From positions 1 to 26,122 of the forward strand of contig JABMNC010000077.1 of NCBI GenBank assembly GCA_013205365.1: 26,122 nt of DNA, read 5' to 3'. Below are positions 7,598 to 16,457 of this stretch, one piece after another (positions within the stretch are counted from its first letter, which is position 1; the number at the start of each line of letters is the position of its first letter). The position numbers and the translations under genes were made by a program. Below the pieces are notes generated by a model that was not told the DNA's origin, ran no database searches, and saw nothing but the letters and a program-made list of their open reading frames with translations. Origin of the DNA: Cryomorphaceae bacterium (GTDB taxonomy: Bacteria > Bacteroidota > Bacteroidia > Flavobacteriales > Schleiferiaceae).

Positions 7598-9360
7598 GCA
7601 GCTTCGAGCTCCTCGAGCACCGGCCTGAGGGTTTCTTGAGGAAGGTCACTGACGTCCATGTACATTAGGGCGTCGACGGTATTGAACTCCGGATCTCGAT
7701 TGAAGGCAATGACTTTGGCATTTTGGCCGGCGTACTTTTTAAGGAGTACCGGGAAGCGCAATCCCCCTGGCTCGATGTCAGAAATTAGGCGGTCAAAGCG
7801 CTGCATGTCTGCGGGTTCGCTTTGCGCAATAAACTCCCTGTCGCGCTTGCGCAGCCTCAGACGAAACCTCTTTCTCGGCCTTAGGGACCCTGCCCAGCGT
7901 TCGTCTTTAAAGTGCTGGTTTAAAAACCCGAGCATTACCGCCTGGCTGTGTCGAGCGTAGGAATTGGAGACCGAAACAGTGCCCAGCACATAGCGCAGCT
8001 GCCCGGGGTGGCGCAGGAGTACGTGCACTATACCCTTCCATAAAAGATAGAGGGGCATTGGCTTGAGCTGAGCCTCAGGCACTACAAAGGCTCGGCTCAT
8101 CTCAAGGGTATGGGCAAAAAGTGCGTGGCCCGAAGGGTGTATTTTAAAAAATCCGCTCAGGTAGAAGGCATTGATTCCGCCGCGCGCATAAAGCTCGTGG
8201 CCCAAACCCAGGCGGTAGGCGCCCAAGATGGCCTGCTCGGATTCGCTCCACAAGATTAGGTGGTGGTATTCCGGGTCAAAGCGGTCGAGGTCGCGGGCCT
8301 TGCCGCTCCCCTCGCCTACCGCCCTAAAGGCGATTTCGCGCAGGCGACCCAGCTCTTGAATAACCTGGGGAATGCTCCTTCCCTGAGCCAGATAAACCTT
8401 TAAATCACGGTGCTGGGTCAACAAGGCTTCAGGAGCCAGGGCGCTCAGCTCGGTACTAATTACCTGGGGCGAAGCAGCTTCAGGCAGTGAATCAAGACTG
8501 CGAAGGGCAAAAAGCCGGAACTTCCAGCGCCGGGCTTTGCTTGGCTTTATGGGGCGGAGCTGTCGGCGACGCAGGCGAACTGCGTCGGCAAATTCCGCGT
8601 CGGATTGACTGGGATCGGGCTTCATTGCCTTGGCCAGACGCAGGTCAATGCTAAAAAACCAGCGCGGTCGTATTGCCTCAATAGGCAGCAAAAGGGTGCG
8701 GACTTTAGGACCTAAAAGCCCTAGAAGGTAAAAGTGCCAAGACAGCGAGGCGCGAAGATCGACGGGCATTACCGATGCCTGAACGCCGCGCAAAAAACGC
8801 TGGCTTGCCCGAGGCCAGGGCCGATCGTGAATGCCCCATGGCTTTAGGCGCCAAGACGAAACCTCACCGGCGGGGAACATAATCAGGCATCCGCCCTGCT
8901 CCACCCACTGCTTGGCTTCCATAAGTCCGCGCCCGGATGCGTAGGGGCTTCGGTGCTTGCCTTCAAAGGGATTTACCGCGATGAGGTAGGGCTTTAGGGA
9001 CTCGATGCGGTTAAGCAAAGCGTTGCCCATGACGCGAACGTCGGGCCGAACGGCAGAAATAACTTGAAGCAGGGCCAGGCCGTCCATCGCCCCTAGGGGG
9101 TGGTTTGCGGCAAAAACAAGGCCTCCGGCGCGGGGAATTCGGTCTAAGTCCGACGAAAAGTAGCGCAGTTTTATGCCACGGGAGGCGAGCAGTGCACGGG
9201 CAAATTCGGGGCCCTTGCGGTCGGCAAAACGAGCATGCACCCGGTTGACGCGGTGCCAACCCAAAATTCCAAAAAGAACCCAAATCAGGGCATGCGTGGC
9301 CTTTGGCCAGCCCAAAAAGCCGCGCACTTCGTCGATGGAAATAAGCGGCTTGGTCTTCAT
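7582..9360 (-). CDS. OlsF-like bifunctional acyltransferase (PlsC-type + GNAT-type) for amino-acid lipids
   Basis: This is a 592-residue two-domain protein. The N-terminal half is a PlsC-like O-acyltransferase with the HxxxxD motif at His87-Asp93 (NHPLGAMD) and the FPAGEVS motif (162-168), which corresponds to FPEGxxS of the family. The C-terminal half, roughly 310-560, resembles the OlsB/GlsB N-acyltransferase (hemolysin-like GNAT). This domain order is that of OlsF, described from Serratia and Flavobacterium, which makes acylated amino-acid lipids such as ornithine lipids in two steps: N-acylation, then O-acylation. The acceptor amino acid here is unknown (Orn, Gly, Lys and Ser-Gly lipids all occur in the phylum). 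It is membrane-associated by function. It starts 9 bases after the aspartate kinase stop, so it is probably co-transcribed with it. Confidence 0.78.
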   Translation of the reverse strand: MKTKPLISIDEVRGFLGWPKATHALIWVLFGILGWHRVNRVHARFADRKGPEFARALLASRGIKLRYFSSDLDRIPRAGGLVFAANHPLGAMDGLALLQVISAVRPDVRVMGNALLNRIESLKPYLIAVNPFEGKHRSPYASGRGLMEAKQWVEQGGCLIMFPAGEVSSWRLKPWGIHDRPWPRASQRFLRGVQASVMPVDLRASLSWHFYLLGLLGPKVRTLLLPIEAIRPRWFFSIDLRLAKAMKPDPSQSDAEFADAVRLRRRQLRPIKPSKARRWKFRLFALRSLDSLPEAASPQVISTELSALAPEALLTQHRDLKVYLAQGRSIPQVIQELGRLREIAFRAVGEGSGKARDLDRFDPEYHHLILWSESEQAILGAYRLGLGHELYARGGINAFYLSGFFKIHPSGHALFAHTLEMSRAFVVPEAQLKPMPLYLLWKGIVHVLLRHPGQLRYVLGTVSVSNSYARHSQAVMLGFLNQHFKDERWAGSLRPRKRFRLRLRKRDREFIAQSEPADMQRFDRLISDIEPGGLRFPVLLKKYAGQNAKVIAFNRDPEFNTVDALMYMDVSDLPQETLRPVLEELEAAQSQV

Positions 9361-9369
9361 GAGGCTAAG

Positions 9370-10632
9370 TTAGTCTGGTGCCGTGAGGACCTGAGCAACT
9401 TCATGATTTCGTAACACCATGCGAAGCGACCCGCTCGACAGCAGTTCAGCGAGCGCCTCGGCGTCGGGCCGGCGAACGGTGGTCATGCGCAAGCCAAACT
9501 CTGCGCTGGATCGGTAGCCTGCATTGAGGCGTTCCAAAGCGCGCGGAACCGCGATTCTATCGTTGTGCACCGCAAACTGGGTCGAGAGGGCATGGTGCTG
9601 AGCGGCCCTCACCAAAAGGCCTTCTTCGGCAAAAATTCGGTAGACCTCGCTGAGATTCCCCTCCGACAAAAAAGTAAAGTCGCGGCTCGCAACCTCGATG
9701 AGCACCTGATTCTCGTGGCGAATCCAGCAGGGAACCTCGGGGCGAAGGGCTGCAAAGGGTCCTACCTCGGTGCCGGCTGCCTCAGGGTTCATGAAGGAAC
9801 GAATTTGCAGTACGGTTCCTCCTTGCGCCAGCGGCTGTATGGTCTTGGGGTGAATGATACTGGCTCCATAAAAGGCCAGCTCGATGGCCTCCCGGTATGG
9901 CACCTCCTCGAGGAGGACGGCTCCCTCAAAAACCTTAGGGTCGGCGCTGAGCATGCCAGGAACGTCCTTCCAGATGCACAAAACCTTGGCTTGGAGCGAT
10001 TGCGCAAACACCGCCGCGCTGTAGTCGGAGCCTTCTCGCCCCAGGGTCGTGGTGCTTTGGTCGGGCGCGGAACCAATAAAACCTTGGGTGACGCTTACCT
10101 CTGCAGGATTTGCAAGGGCCTCGACCACGGCGGCTTGGGTTTGGGGCCAGTCTACGCTGGCCCGTCGGTAGGTCGCGTCGGTTCGAAGGATCCTTCGGGC
10201 GTCGAGCCAATGGGTGTCGCGTCCGTCGGCGCGCAGGGCAGCTGCAAAGAGGAGCGACGAGGCGATTTCGCCCAAAGAAACGGTTGCGTCGTAGCGCGGA
10301 TTATAAGCTTGCTCCGAATTCACTTGGTCCGCCTGGACCCACAGTGCTTGAAGTTGGTCGCGGAGCTCTGGGTCGAGCAGGCCCAATTCTTGGGCAATGC
10401 CCTCGTGAAAGCTGGCGATATCGAGGAGTTCGCGCTGAGCCTCTTCGTGCTGGCCCAGCTCGCGGGCCTGTATGAATCGCTCCAGAGCGTTCGTCGTTTT
10501 GCCCATGGCCGAAACCACCACGAGCAAGGGGGCCTTGCCGTAGTCGCGAACCAGCCGAACCGCATTGCGCAGTGCCTCGGAGTCTTTGACCGACGCGCCA
10601 CCAAACTTAAATACGGACCAATTATGAGGCAT
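9370..10632 (-). CDS. lysC: Aspartate kinase (monofunctional)
   Basis: It phosphorylates L-aspartate to 4-phospho-aspartate, the first step towards lysine/diaminopimelate, threonine and methionine. The 420-residue length fits a monofunctional enzyme. Visible motifs are FKFGGASV (8-15) of the amino-acid kinase fold, TLGREGSD (197-203, usually TLGRGGSD) and the nucleotide-side WKDVPGMLSADP (221-232). The C-terminal third (about 305-420) is the ACT-domain regulatory region, where lysine or threonine would bind. No homoserine dehydrogenase domain is attached. The start overlaps the end of the GNAT gene by 11 bases; the acyltransferase gene follows 9 bases downstream. Confidence 0.93.
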   Translation of the reverse strand: MPHNWSVFKFGGASVKDSEALRNAVRLVRDYGKAPLLVVVSAMGKTTNALERFIQARELGQHEEAQRELLDIASFHEGIAQELGLLDPELRDQLQALWVQADQVNSEQAYNPRYDATVSLGEIASSLLFAAALRADGRDTHWLDARRILRTDATYRRASVDWPQTQAAVVEALANPAEVSVTQGFIGSAPDQSTTTLGREGSDYSAAVFAQSLQAKVLCIWKDVPGMLSADPKVFEGAVLLEEVPYREAIELAFYGASIIHPKTIQPLAQGGTVLQIRSFMNPEAAGTEVGPFAALRPEVPCWIRHENQVLIEVASRDFTFLSEGNLSEVYRIFAEEGLLVRAAQHHALSTQFAVHNDRIAVPRALERLNAGYRSSAEFGLRMTTVRRPDAEALAELLSSGSLRMVLRNHEVAQVLTAPD

Positions 10633-11128
10633 AATGAGGGTATCGAAGGGGGAAGTTCGCCAGGGCCAGCTCGCCGAGGCGGCAGGGAATCCAATCCCGG
10701 TTTAGCTCGGCTCCCAAACCCTCATAAAAGTCAATTGCGGGCTGGTTCCAATCCAGAACTTCCCAGTGAAGGCGCTGGGCACCAATAGACTGCGCCCAAG
10801 ACACTGCGACTTCGAGGAGCCTGCGGCCCAAGCCATGGCCGCGGCAGTCTTCGAGCACCACGAGGTCTTCGAGGTGGGCCGTCAAACCCTTCCAGGTTGA
10901 GTAGCGCCGGTGGCAGACTACTAGGCCGACGACCCTTCCCTGGTCTTCGGTGGCCAGCCAGGCTTCAAAGTGTCCGGCCTCAAGGTCCGCCCGCATGCTG
11001 GCCTCCGTAAGGGTCACCGCATGGGGCGCGCGCTCAAAGTCCGCAAGTACCCGCACCAGGCTGAGCACAGCCGGAATGTCGCCAGCACCCGCCTTGCGTA
11101 TCAAAATACCTTCAGAATGCGCCACCAC
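10622..11128 (-). CDS. GNAT family N-acetyltransferase (diamine/spermidine acetyltransferase-like)
   Basis: This is a single-domain acetyl-CoA-dependent N-acetyltransferase. The acetyl-CoA pyrophosphate loop GHGLGRRLL and the C-terminal NQPAIDFYEGLGAEL pattern are clear. It resembles the small thialysine/spermidine acetyltransferase-like group, but the substrate cannot be inferred. I chose GTG at 11128 (168 residues) because it lies four bases after a TACTTTCG -7-like element. GTG at 11146 (174 residues) and GTG at 11125 are alternatives, and no ATG is available near the homology start (LIRKAGAGD). It is the first gene of an operon with lysC, which its 3' end overlaps. Confidence 0.85.
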   Translation of the reverse strand: MVAHSEGILIRKAGAGDIPAVLSLVRVLADFERAPHAVTLTEASMRADLEAGHFEAWLATEDQGRVVGLVVCHRRYSTWKGLTAHLEDLVVLEDCRGHGLGRRLLEVAVSWAQSIGAQRLHWEVLDWNQPAIDFYEGLGAELNRDWIPCRLGELALANFPLRYPHYAS

Positions 11129-11132
11129 GCAA

Positions 11133-11140
11133 CGAAAGTA
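11133..11140 (-). promoter_or_regulatory. Candidate -7 element (TACTTTCG) of the GNAT-lysC operon
   Basis: Read on the minus strand, TACTTTCG resembles TAnnTTTG with one mismatch and ends four bases before the GTG at 11128. A TTGC at 11166-11163 might serve as a weak -33 box, with a spacing of 22, slightly too long. Confidence 0.3.
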
Positions 11141-11152
11141 ATGCACTTCGGC

Positions 11153-11160
11153 TATCTTTA
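11153..11160 (+). promoter_or_regulatory. Candidate -7 element (TATCTTTA) for fbp
   Basis: TATCTTTA matches TAnnTTTG at seven of eight positions and lies 23 bases before the fbp ATG. No TTTG box is seen at the expected distance. It lies back to back with the candidate element for the divergent GNAT operon. Confidence 0.3.
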
Positions 11161-11183
11161 CCGCAACCCTAGACCACTACCTT

Positions 11184-12191
11184 ATGAGTGCAGCGCGCGC
11201 TATTACGCTTGGCGAGTACTTGATTGAAAACCAAGAAAAATTTCCCTATGCCAAGGGGGAGTTGACCGCCCTTCTCTCGGCAATTCGTTTGGCAGCCAAG
11301 GTCGTTAACCGAGAAATCAATAGAGCAGGTATAACCGATATTTTGGGAGCCAGCAGCGAAGACAACGTGCAGGGTGAGCGCCAAATGAAGCTGGACGTCT
11401 ATGCCAACGACGTGTTTATCAAGGCCATGCGCCAACGTGGCGAAGTCGCTGGCGTCGCTTCTGAGGAGCTTGAAGACTTTATTGCCTTCACGGACCCGAT
11501 TCACGCAAACGCCAAGTACATCATCGCTATGGACCCCCTTGACGGCTCGAGCAACGTCGACGTCAACGTATCAATTGGCACCATTTTTAGCATTTACCGG
11601 CGCGTAAGCCCCATCGGCAGCCCCGTGCAGCTCGAGGACTTTTTGCAGCCTGGCAGCGCGCAGGTGGCCGCAGGCTATGTGATTTATGGCTCGTCAACCA
11701 TTTTGGTCTACACCACGGGCCATGGAGTGCACGGATTCACCCTCGACCCCTCTCTCGGCACGTTTTTGCTCAGCCACGAGAACATTCGCACGCCCCAACG
11801 CGGCGTGATTTACTCCATTAACGAGGGGAACTACGTGCATTTTCCGGAGGGCGTGAAGCGCTACCTCAAGTTTTGCCAGGAGCTGGACGTGGCGACCGAC
11901 CGACCGTATACCTCGCGGTACATAGGGTCCCTGGTGAGCGACTTTCACCGCAACATGATTAAGGGCGGTATTTACATTTACCCCACCGGAACCAAGAGTC
12001 CTAAGGGCAAGCTGCGTCTGCTTTATGAGTGCAATCCCTTGGCCTTTATCGCCGAGCAATCGGGCGGGCGGGCCACCGACGGATTTAACCGAATTTTGGA
12101 CCTAAAGCCCGAAGAACTTCACCAGCGCGTGCCGTACTTTGTCGGCTCCACCGCGATGGTCCTCGAAGCCGAGGGTTTTCTTCGCGGTTGA
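11184..12191 (+). CDS. fbp: Fructose-1,6-bisphosphatase, class I
   Basis: It hydrolyses fructose 1,6-bisphosphate to fructose 6-phosphate in gluconeogenesis, in the cytoplasm. The 335-residue length is typical. The metal-binding and catalytic residues are visible: Glu94-Glu95 (ASEELED), and Asp117 and Asp120 within DPLDGSSNVD. The C-terminal substrate-binding part includes GTKSPKGKLRLLYECNP. The family start MSAARAITLGEYL agrees with the ATG at 11184. It is divergent from GNAT-lysC, an arrangement I recall as common in Flavobacteriia, and is the first gene of a long plus-strand chain; mfd starts 7 bases after its stop. Confidence 0.96.
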   Translation: MSAARAITLGEYLIENQEKFPYAKGELTALLSAIRLAAKVVNREINRAGITDILGASSEDNVQGERQMKLDVYANDVFIKAMRQRGEVAGVASEELEDFIAFTDPIHANAKYIIAMDPLDGSSNVDVNVSIGTIFSIYRRVSPIGSPVQLEDFLQPGSAQVAAGYVIYGSSTILVYTTGHGVHGFTLDPSLGTFLLSHENIRTPQRGVIYSINEGNYVHFPEGVKRYLKFCQELDVATDRPYTSRYIGSLVSDFHRNMIKGGIYIYPTGTKSPKGKLRLLYECNPLAFIAEQSGGRATDGFNRILDLKPEELHQRVPYFVGSTAMVLEAEGFLRG

Positions 12192-12198
12192 GTCTTTT

Positions 12199-15100
12199 TT
12201 GGCCGCACCTAGATCATTATTAGAAATTTACCGCAGCGACCCGCGCGTTGCAGCCTTTTTGCGGACATGGGCCTCGGCAGCGGCAGGATCGCATGTTCCG
12301 CTTTGCGGAGCAGCAGGATCCCTGCAGGCCGTCGTCGCAGCGAGCGCCCTTTTGGAACTCCAACGCCCAATGGTCGTGCTGCGCAGCGACAAAGAGGAGG
12401 CCGCCTACTTCTTCAACGACCTCGAAAAACTCCTCCCCAAGGAATCGGTACTGTTCTTCCCGGACTCCTACCGCAGGCCCTATGCCGACCGCGACCAGAT
12501 TGACAATGCCAACATAGGGCTCCGTGCAGAAGTTTTGGACCGCTTGCGCGGAACGAAGCCGATAATTGTGGTTACCTACCCCGAGGCCATTGCCGAGAAG
12601 GTCATTACGCGAACCCAACTGGACTCCCGAAGCATGGAGGTTGCACTTGGCGCCAAACTCGACGTGCACTTTTTAAACGAGTACCTTTTTGAGCTGCACT
12701 TCGAGCGCGTCGATTTTGTGGAAAAGCCTGGGCAGTTCGCCGTTCGAGGCGGGATTGTGGATGTTTTTTCTTTTGCGCATTCTGAGCCGCATCGCCTGGA
12801 ATTCTTTGGATCTGAGGTGGAGAGCATTCGCACCTTCGATGTGGTGAACCAGCTTACGTTGAGCCGTGTAGACCGCATGACCCTGGTGCCCAACGTGGAA
12901 GACAAGACCAGCGACGAGCGCCGTGAGTCGCTCACGGCCTATGTGGGTCCACAGGCCCTAGTTTGGGTGGAGCGTCCCGAAGTGGCCTTGGAGAAGCTCG
13001 ACCGAATTCATGCCCTGGCCGAGGAGGCCTACGTGGCCTTGCAGTCGGTGGTGCGCCGGCTTGAGCCGCACAAGCTCTATTTGCGGGGGGCAGAATGGGA
13101 GCGCGAACTCAAGGGCCGAGTGCTGGCTGTTGACGGCAAGCTTCCGGACCCAAGTTCGCTGCAAACCTCTGCGCAGCCTGCGTTTGCCAAGAATTTTGAT
13201 CTCTTGAGCAGAACGCTCGACGGCCATCGGCAAGCCAAGCGGGAGATATGGATTATGTGCGGTCAAGAGAGCCAACGCGAGCGCCTCAAGGCTATTTTGA
13301 CTGACCTTCAGCCCGAGGGGCAGGAGTTGGTGGTTCATTGGATCGACGGGGCGCTGCACCGCGGATGGGAGGACCCGGTTGCTGGCCTAATTGCCTACGT
13401 CGACCATGATCTTTTTGAGCGCTACCAGCGGTTCACAATTCGCGACCAGCATGAGCAGGCCCAAGCATTGACGCTTAAGGACTTGAATGCGCTTCAGGTG
13501 GGTGATTATGTAGCGCACATCGACCATGGCATCGGGAGGTTTGGCGGCCTCCAAAAGATTGATGTGGGCGGCGTGAAGCAGGAGGCAATTAAGTTGGTTT
13601 ACCGCGATTCCGACGTGCTTTATGTCAGCATTCACGGCCTGCATAAAATTGCCCCCTATGCGACCAAAGAGGGTACCGAGCCAAATCTGAGCAAGTTGGG
13701 CTCGCCGGCCTGGCAGAATGCAAAAAGCAAGACGAAGCGCCGCGTTAAGGAGGTTGCTTTTGATTTGATTAAGCTATATGCCAAGCGGCGCGAGGCCAAG
13801 GGCTTTGCCTTTAGCCCAGACAGCTACTTGCAGCACGAACTCGAAGCCTCCTTTGCCTTCGAAGACACTCCCGACCAAATCAAGGCCACAGCAGACGTGA
13901 AAAACGACATGGAATCACCCATTCCCATGGACCGCCTAATTTGCGGAGACGTGGGCTTTGGCAAGACTGAAATTGCCGTGAGGGCGGCATTCAAGGCCGT
14001 TGCAGACAGCAAGCAGGTGGCCATTTTAGTACCTACAACGCTGCTGGCCTTTCAGCACTTTCGCACCTTCAGCAAGAGGCTCAAGGACCTGCCTGCACGA
14101 GTGGACTACATTAACCGATCGCGAAGTGCCAAAGAGATCAAAGCCATACTTCAAGACCTTGAAGAGGGCAGAATCGACATACTCATTGGCACCCACCGCA
14201 TCCTGAGCAAAGACCTAAAATTTAAGGACCTGGGCCTCATGATCATCGACGAGGAGCAGAAGTTTGGGGTCAACGCCAAAGACAAGCTCAAAATATTCAA
14301 GGCCAACATTGACACCCTGACACTGTCGGCGACTCCTATTCCGCGCACCCTGCAGTTTTCGCTCATGTCGGCGCGGGACCTCAGCGTAATGACGACTCCG
14401 CCCCCGAACCGCCAGCCCGTAGATACCTACCTGATGGGCTTCAACGAAGAACGATTGCGAGACTCCATCTCCTATGAAATTAGCCGAGGCGGCCAAATCT
14501 TTGTCATCAACAACCGCATTCAAAACCTAAGCGAGGTGGCCGGAATGCTGCAGCGCCTGGTTCCCGATGCCCGCATTGCTACTGGGCACGGCCAAATGAA
14601 CGGGCACGAAATGGAGGAGCTGATCATTGGCTTTATGGAGGCGCGGTTCGACGTTTTGGTGAGCACCACCATCGTCGAGAACGGGCTTGACGTGCCCAAT
14701 GCAAATACGATAATCATACTCGACGCGCACATGTTTGGCTTAAGCGACCTGCACCAGATGCGCGGACGGGTTGGGCGGAGCAACCGCAAGGCATTTTGCT
14801 ACCTCATCTCGCCTCCCCTTGGCGGACTTCCTGAAGAGGCGCGCAAACGCTTGCAAGCCCTAGAACAGTTTAGCGACCTGGGCTCCGGATTCAAAATAGC
14901 CCTTCGCGACCTTGAAATCCGGGGTGCCGGCGACCTCCTGGGCGCCGAACAGAGCGGATTCATTAACGACCTGGGCTTTGAAACCTACCAAAAACTCTTG
15001 GCCGAGGCGGTCGAAGAACTCAAGCAGTCTGACTTTAAGGAACTCTACCAGGAGCAGCGAGGCGGCTGGACGCAAACGCGGGAATGCCAGCTCGATACCG

Positions 15101-15549
15101 ACTGGGAACTGCTGCTTCCCGACACCTACGTAAACTCGGTCGAGGAGCGACTCCGCATTTACCGCGAACTCGACGCATTGCCGGGCCCCGAAAGCCTTGA
15201 AACCTATCGCCTAGGCCTTGTAGATCGCTTTGGAACCCTTCCGCCCGCCGCCGAAAACATGCTGCAGTCCCTGCACATTCGCTGGTTGGGCCAGTCCATG
15301 GGCATGGATAAAATCCGCATCAAATCCAATAAGCTCATGGCCTATTTTCCGGACGATGGCGATTTCTCCATTCCCGAGCACGTTTTGGGACAGTTTTTGG
15401 AGGACCTTCAGCGCAACAGCAGGAGGTTTCAAATGAAGCAAAAGGACCGGCGCAACTACCTAGTCGTGGACGGCGTCTACAAGGTCTCTGAAGCCATTGA
15501 ACTGCTCCAGCACTGGGATAATAAAAAAGTAAAAGACACCGTAGAATGA
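12199..15549 (+). CDS. mfd: Transcription-repair coupling factor
   Basis: Mfd is the ATP-dependent translocase that removes RNA polymerase stalled at DNA lesions and recruits UvrA. Its 1116 residues show all parts: a UvrB-like N-terminal region, the CarD-like RNA-polymerase-interacting domain (about 433-500, beginning LQVGDYVAHIDHG), the RecG-like helicase with Walker A GDVGFGKT (583-590) and DEEQKFG (684-690), the motif VI region QMRGRVGRS, and the C-terminal TRCF domain. The start is uncertain. TTG 12199, seven bases after the fbp stop, fits the family length. The only upstream alternative in frame is TTG 12139 inside fbp. No ATG or Shine-Dalgarno sequence is near. Translational coupling to fbp is likely. 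Confidence 0.94.
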   Translation: MAAPRSLLEIYRSDPRVAAFLRTWASAAAGSHVPLCGAAGSLQAVVAASALLELQRPMVVLRSDKEEAAYFFNDLEKLLPKESVLFFPDSYRRPYADRDQIDNANIGLRAEVLDRLRGTKPIIVVTYPEAIAEKVITRTQLDSRSMEVALGAKLDVHFLNEYLFELHFERVDFVEKPGQFAVRGGIVDVFSFAHSEPHRLEFFGSEVESIRTFDVVNQLTLSRVDRMTLVPNVEDKTSDERRESLTAYVGPQALVWVERPEVALEKLDRIHALAEEAYVALQSVVRRLEPHKLYLRGAEWERELKGRVLAVDGKLPDPSSLQTSAQPAFAKNFDLLSRTLDGHRQAKREIWIMCGQESQRERLKAILTDLQPEGQELVVHWIDGALHRGWEDPVAGLIAYVDHDLFERYQRFTIRDQHEQAQALTLKDLNALQVGDYVAHIDHGIGRFGGLQKIDVGGVKQEAIKLVYRDSDVLYVSIHGLHKIAPYATKEGTEPNLSKLGSPAWQNAKSKTKRRVKEVAFDLIKLYAKRREAKGFAFSPDSYLQHELEASFAFEDTPDQIKATADVKNDMESPIPMDRLICGDVGFGKTEIAVRAAFKAVADSKQVAILVPTTLLAFQHFRTFSKRLKDLPARVDYINRSRSAKEIKAILQDLEEGRIDILIGTHRILSKDLKFKDLGLMIIDEEQKFGVNAKDKLKIFKANIDTLTLSATPIPRTLQFSLMSARDLSVMTTPPPNRQPVDTYLMGFNEERLRDSISYEISRGGQIFVINNRIQNLSEVAGMLQRLVPDARIATGHGQMNGHEMEELIIGFMEARFDVLVSTTIVENGLDVPNANTIIILDAHMFGLSDLHQMRGRVGRSNRKAFCYLISPPLGGLPEEARKRLQALEQFSDLGSGFKIALRDLEIRGAGDLLGAEQSGFINDLGFETYQKLLAEAVEELKQSDFKELYQEQRGGWTQTRECQLDTDWELLLPDTYVNSVEERLRIYRELDALPGPESLETYRLGLVDRFGTLPPAAENMLQSLHIRWLGQSMGMDKIRIKSNKLMAYFPDDGDFSIPEHVLGQFLEDLQRNSRRFQMKQKDRRNYLVVDGVYKVSEAIELLQHWDNKKVKDTVE

Positions 15550-16457
15550 ACGCATTAAGGGCAAAAGGAATTCACAAACGCTACGCTTCACACCACGCGC
15601 TGCGGGGCCTAGACATGGAAGTTCCACAGGGAAGTTTATTTGGCCTTCTAGGTCCTAATGGAGCAGGCAAGACCACGCTCATTAGAATAATAAACCGAAT
15701 TCTAGAAGCCGACGAGGGCAGCTTGGAGCTTTTTGGCTCGCCTTTAGGGCCCGATGCAGCGCAGCGTATTGGCTACCTGCCCGAGGAACGCGGGCTCTAT
15801 AAAAGCATGAAGGTTGGCGAGCAGGCCATGTATTTGGCAAGGCTCCGCGGACTTTCTTCAGCCGACGCAAAACAGCGCCTGCACTCTTGGTTTGAGCGCT
15901 GGGAACTTCAGAGTTGGTGGGATAAAAAGGTTAGCGACCTGTCTAAGGGAATGGCTCAAAAGGTGCAGTTCATTACGACCGTACTTCACGAGCCAGAACT
16001 CTTAATCTTTGACGAACCCTTCTCGGGCTTTGACCCAATCAATGCGCAGCTGATTCGAGACGAAATGCTGCGGCTCCATCGCGAAGGACGCACCATTATT
16101 TTTTCTACCCACCGCATGGAAAGCGTGGAGGAACTCTGCAGCCACATCGCTTTGGTGCATCAGGGGCAGAATGTGCTTCACGGAACGCTGCAGGACCTCA
16201 AGGACCAGCACCGATCGGGCCAATTCATTCTTCGCTATCGGTCAGAACAGCCTTTAGACCTGCACCTTCCCGAGGGCGTAAGTGCATCAGAGCACCGCAT
16301 TGAAACCGCGGGAATCATTCACCTGGCGCTCCGCGCCGGCGTGCAGGATGCGAGCCGGGTTCTCTCCGCCCTCGCAAGCCAAGTACAGCCCTACCAGTTT
16401 GAAGAGGTGGTGCCCAGCATCGAAGATTTGTTTATTAAAACCGTTACGCAGTCATGA
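15546..16457 (+). CDS. ABC transporter ATP-binding protein (NatA-like)
   Basis: This 303-residue ATPase subunit has Walker A GPNGAGKT (36-43), signature LSKGM (132-136, a variant of LSGGQ normal in this subgroup), Walker B LLIFDEP (152-158) and the switch His189. A C-terminal extension of about 80 residues resembles the DUF4162 tail found in NatA/YhaQ-type exporters. It overlaps mfd by four bases (ATGA) and the permease gene by four bases, so the two transporter genes form one translational unit. Substrate unknown; sodium and peptides are known for relatives, but nothing here decides. Confidence 0.92.
   Translation: MNALRAKGIHKRYASHHALRGLDMEVPQGSLFGLLGPNGAGKTTLIRIINRILEADEGSLELFGSPLGPDAAQRIGYLPEERGLYKSMKVGEQAMYLARLRGLSSADAKQRLHSWFERWELQSWWDKKVSDLSKGMAQKVQFITTVLHEPELLIFDEPFSGFDPINAQLIRDEMLRLHREGRTIIFSTHRMESVEELCSHIALVHQGQNVLHGTLQDLKDQHRSGQFILRYRSEQPLDLHLPEGVSASEHRIETAGIIHLALRAGVQDASRVLSALASQVQPYQFEEVVPSIEDLFIKTVTQS

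Noticed and set aside
9363..9370. TAACTTAG before the acyltransferase start on the minus strand, resembling a -7 box
   Set aside because: It includes the lysC stop codon in a 9-base gap and has no -33 box; an operon join explains it better than a promoter.
9565..10788. 407-residue plus-strand open frame opposite lysC and the GNAT gene
   Set aside because: It lies antisense to a clear aspartate kinase, has no recognisable domain, and is the kind of long open frame expected from GC-rich codon bias on the opposite strand.
12139..12198. Upstream TTG start for mfd inside fbp
   Set aside because: It would add 20 residues without family resemblance that derive from the fbp C-terminal coding region; the TTG at 12199 gives the normal N-terminus.
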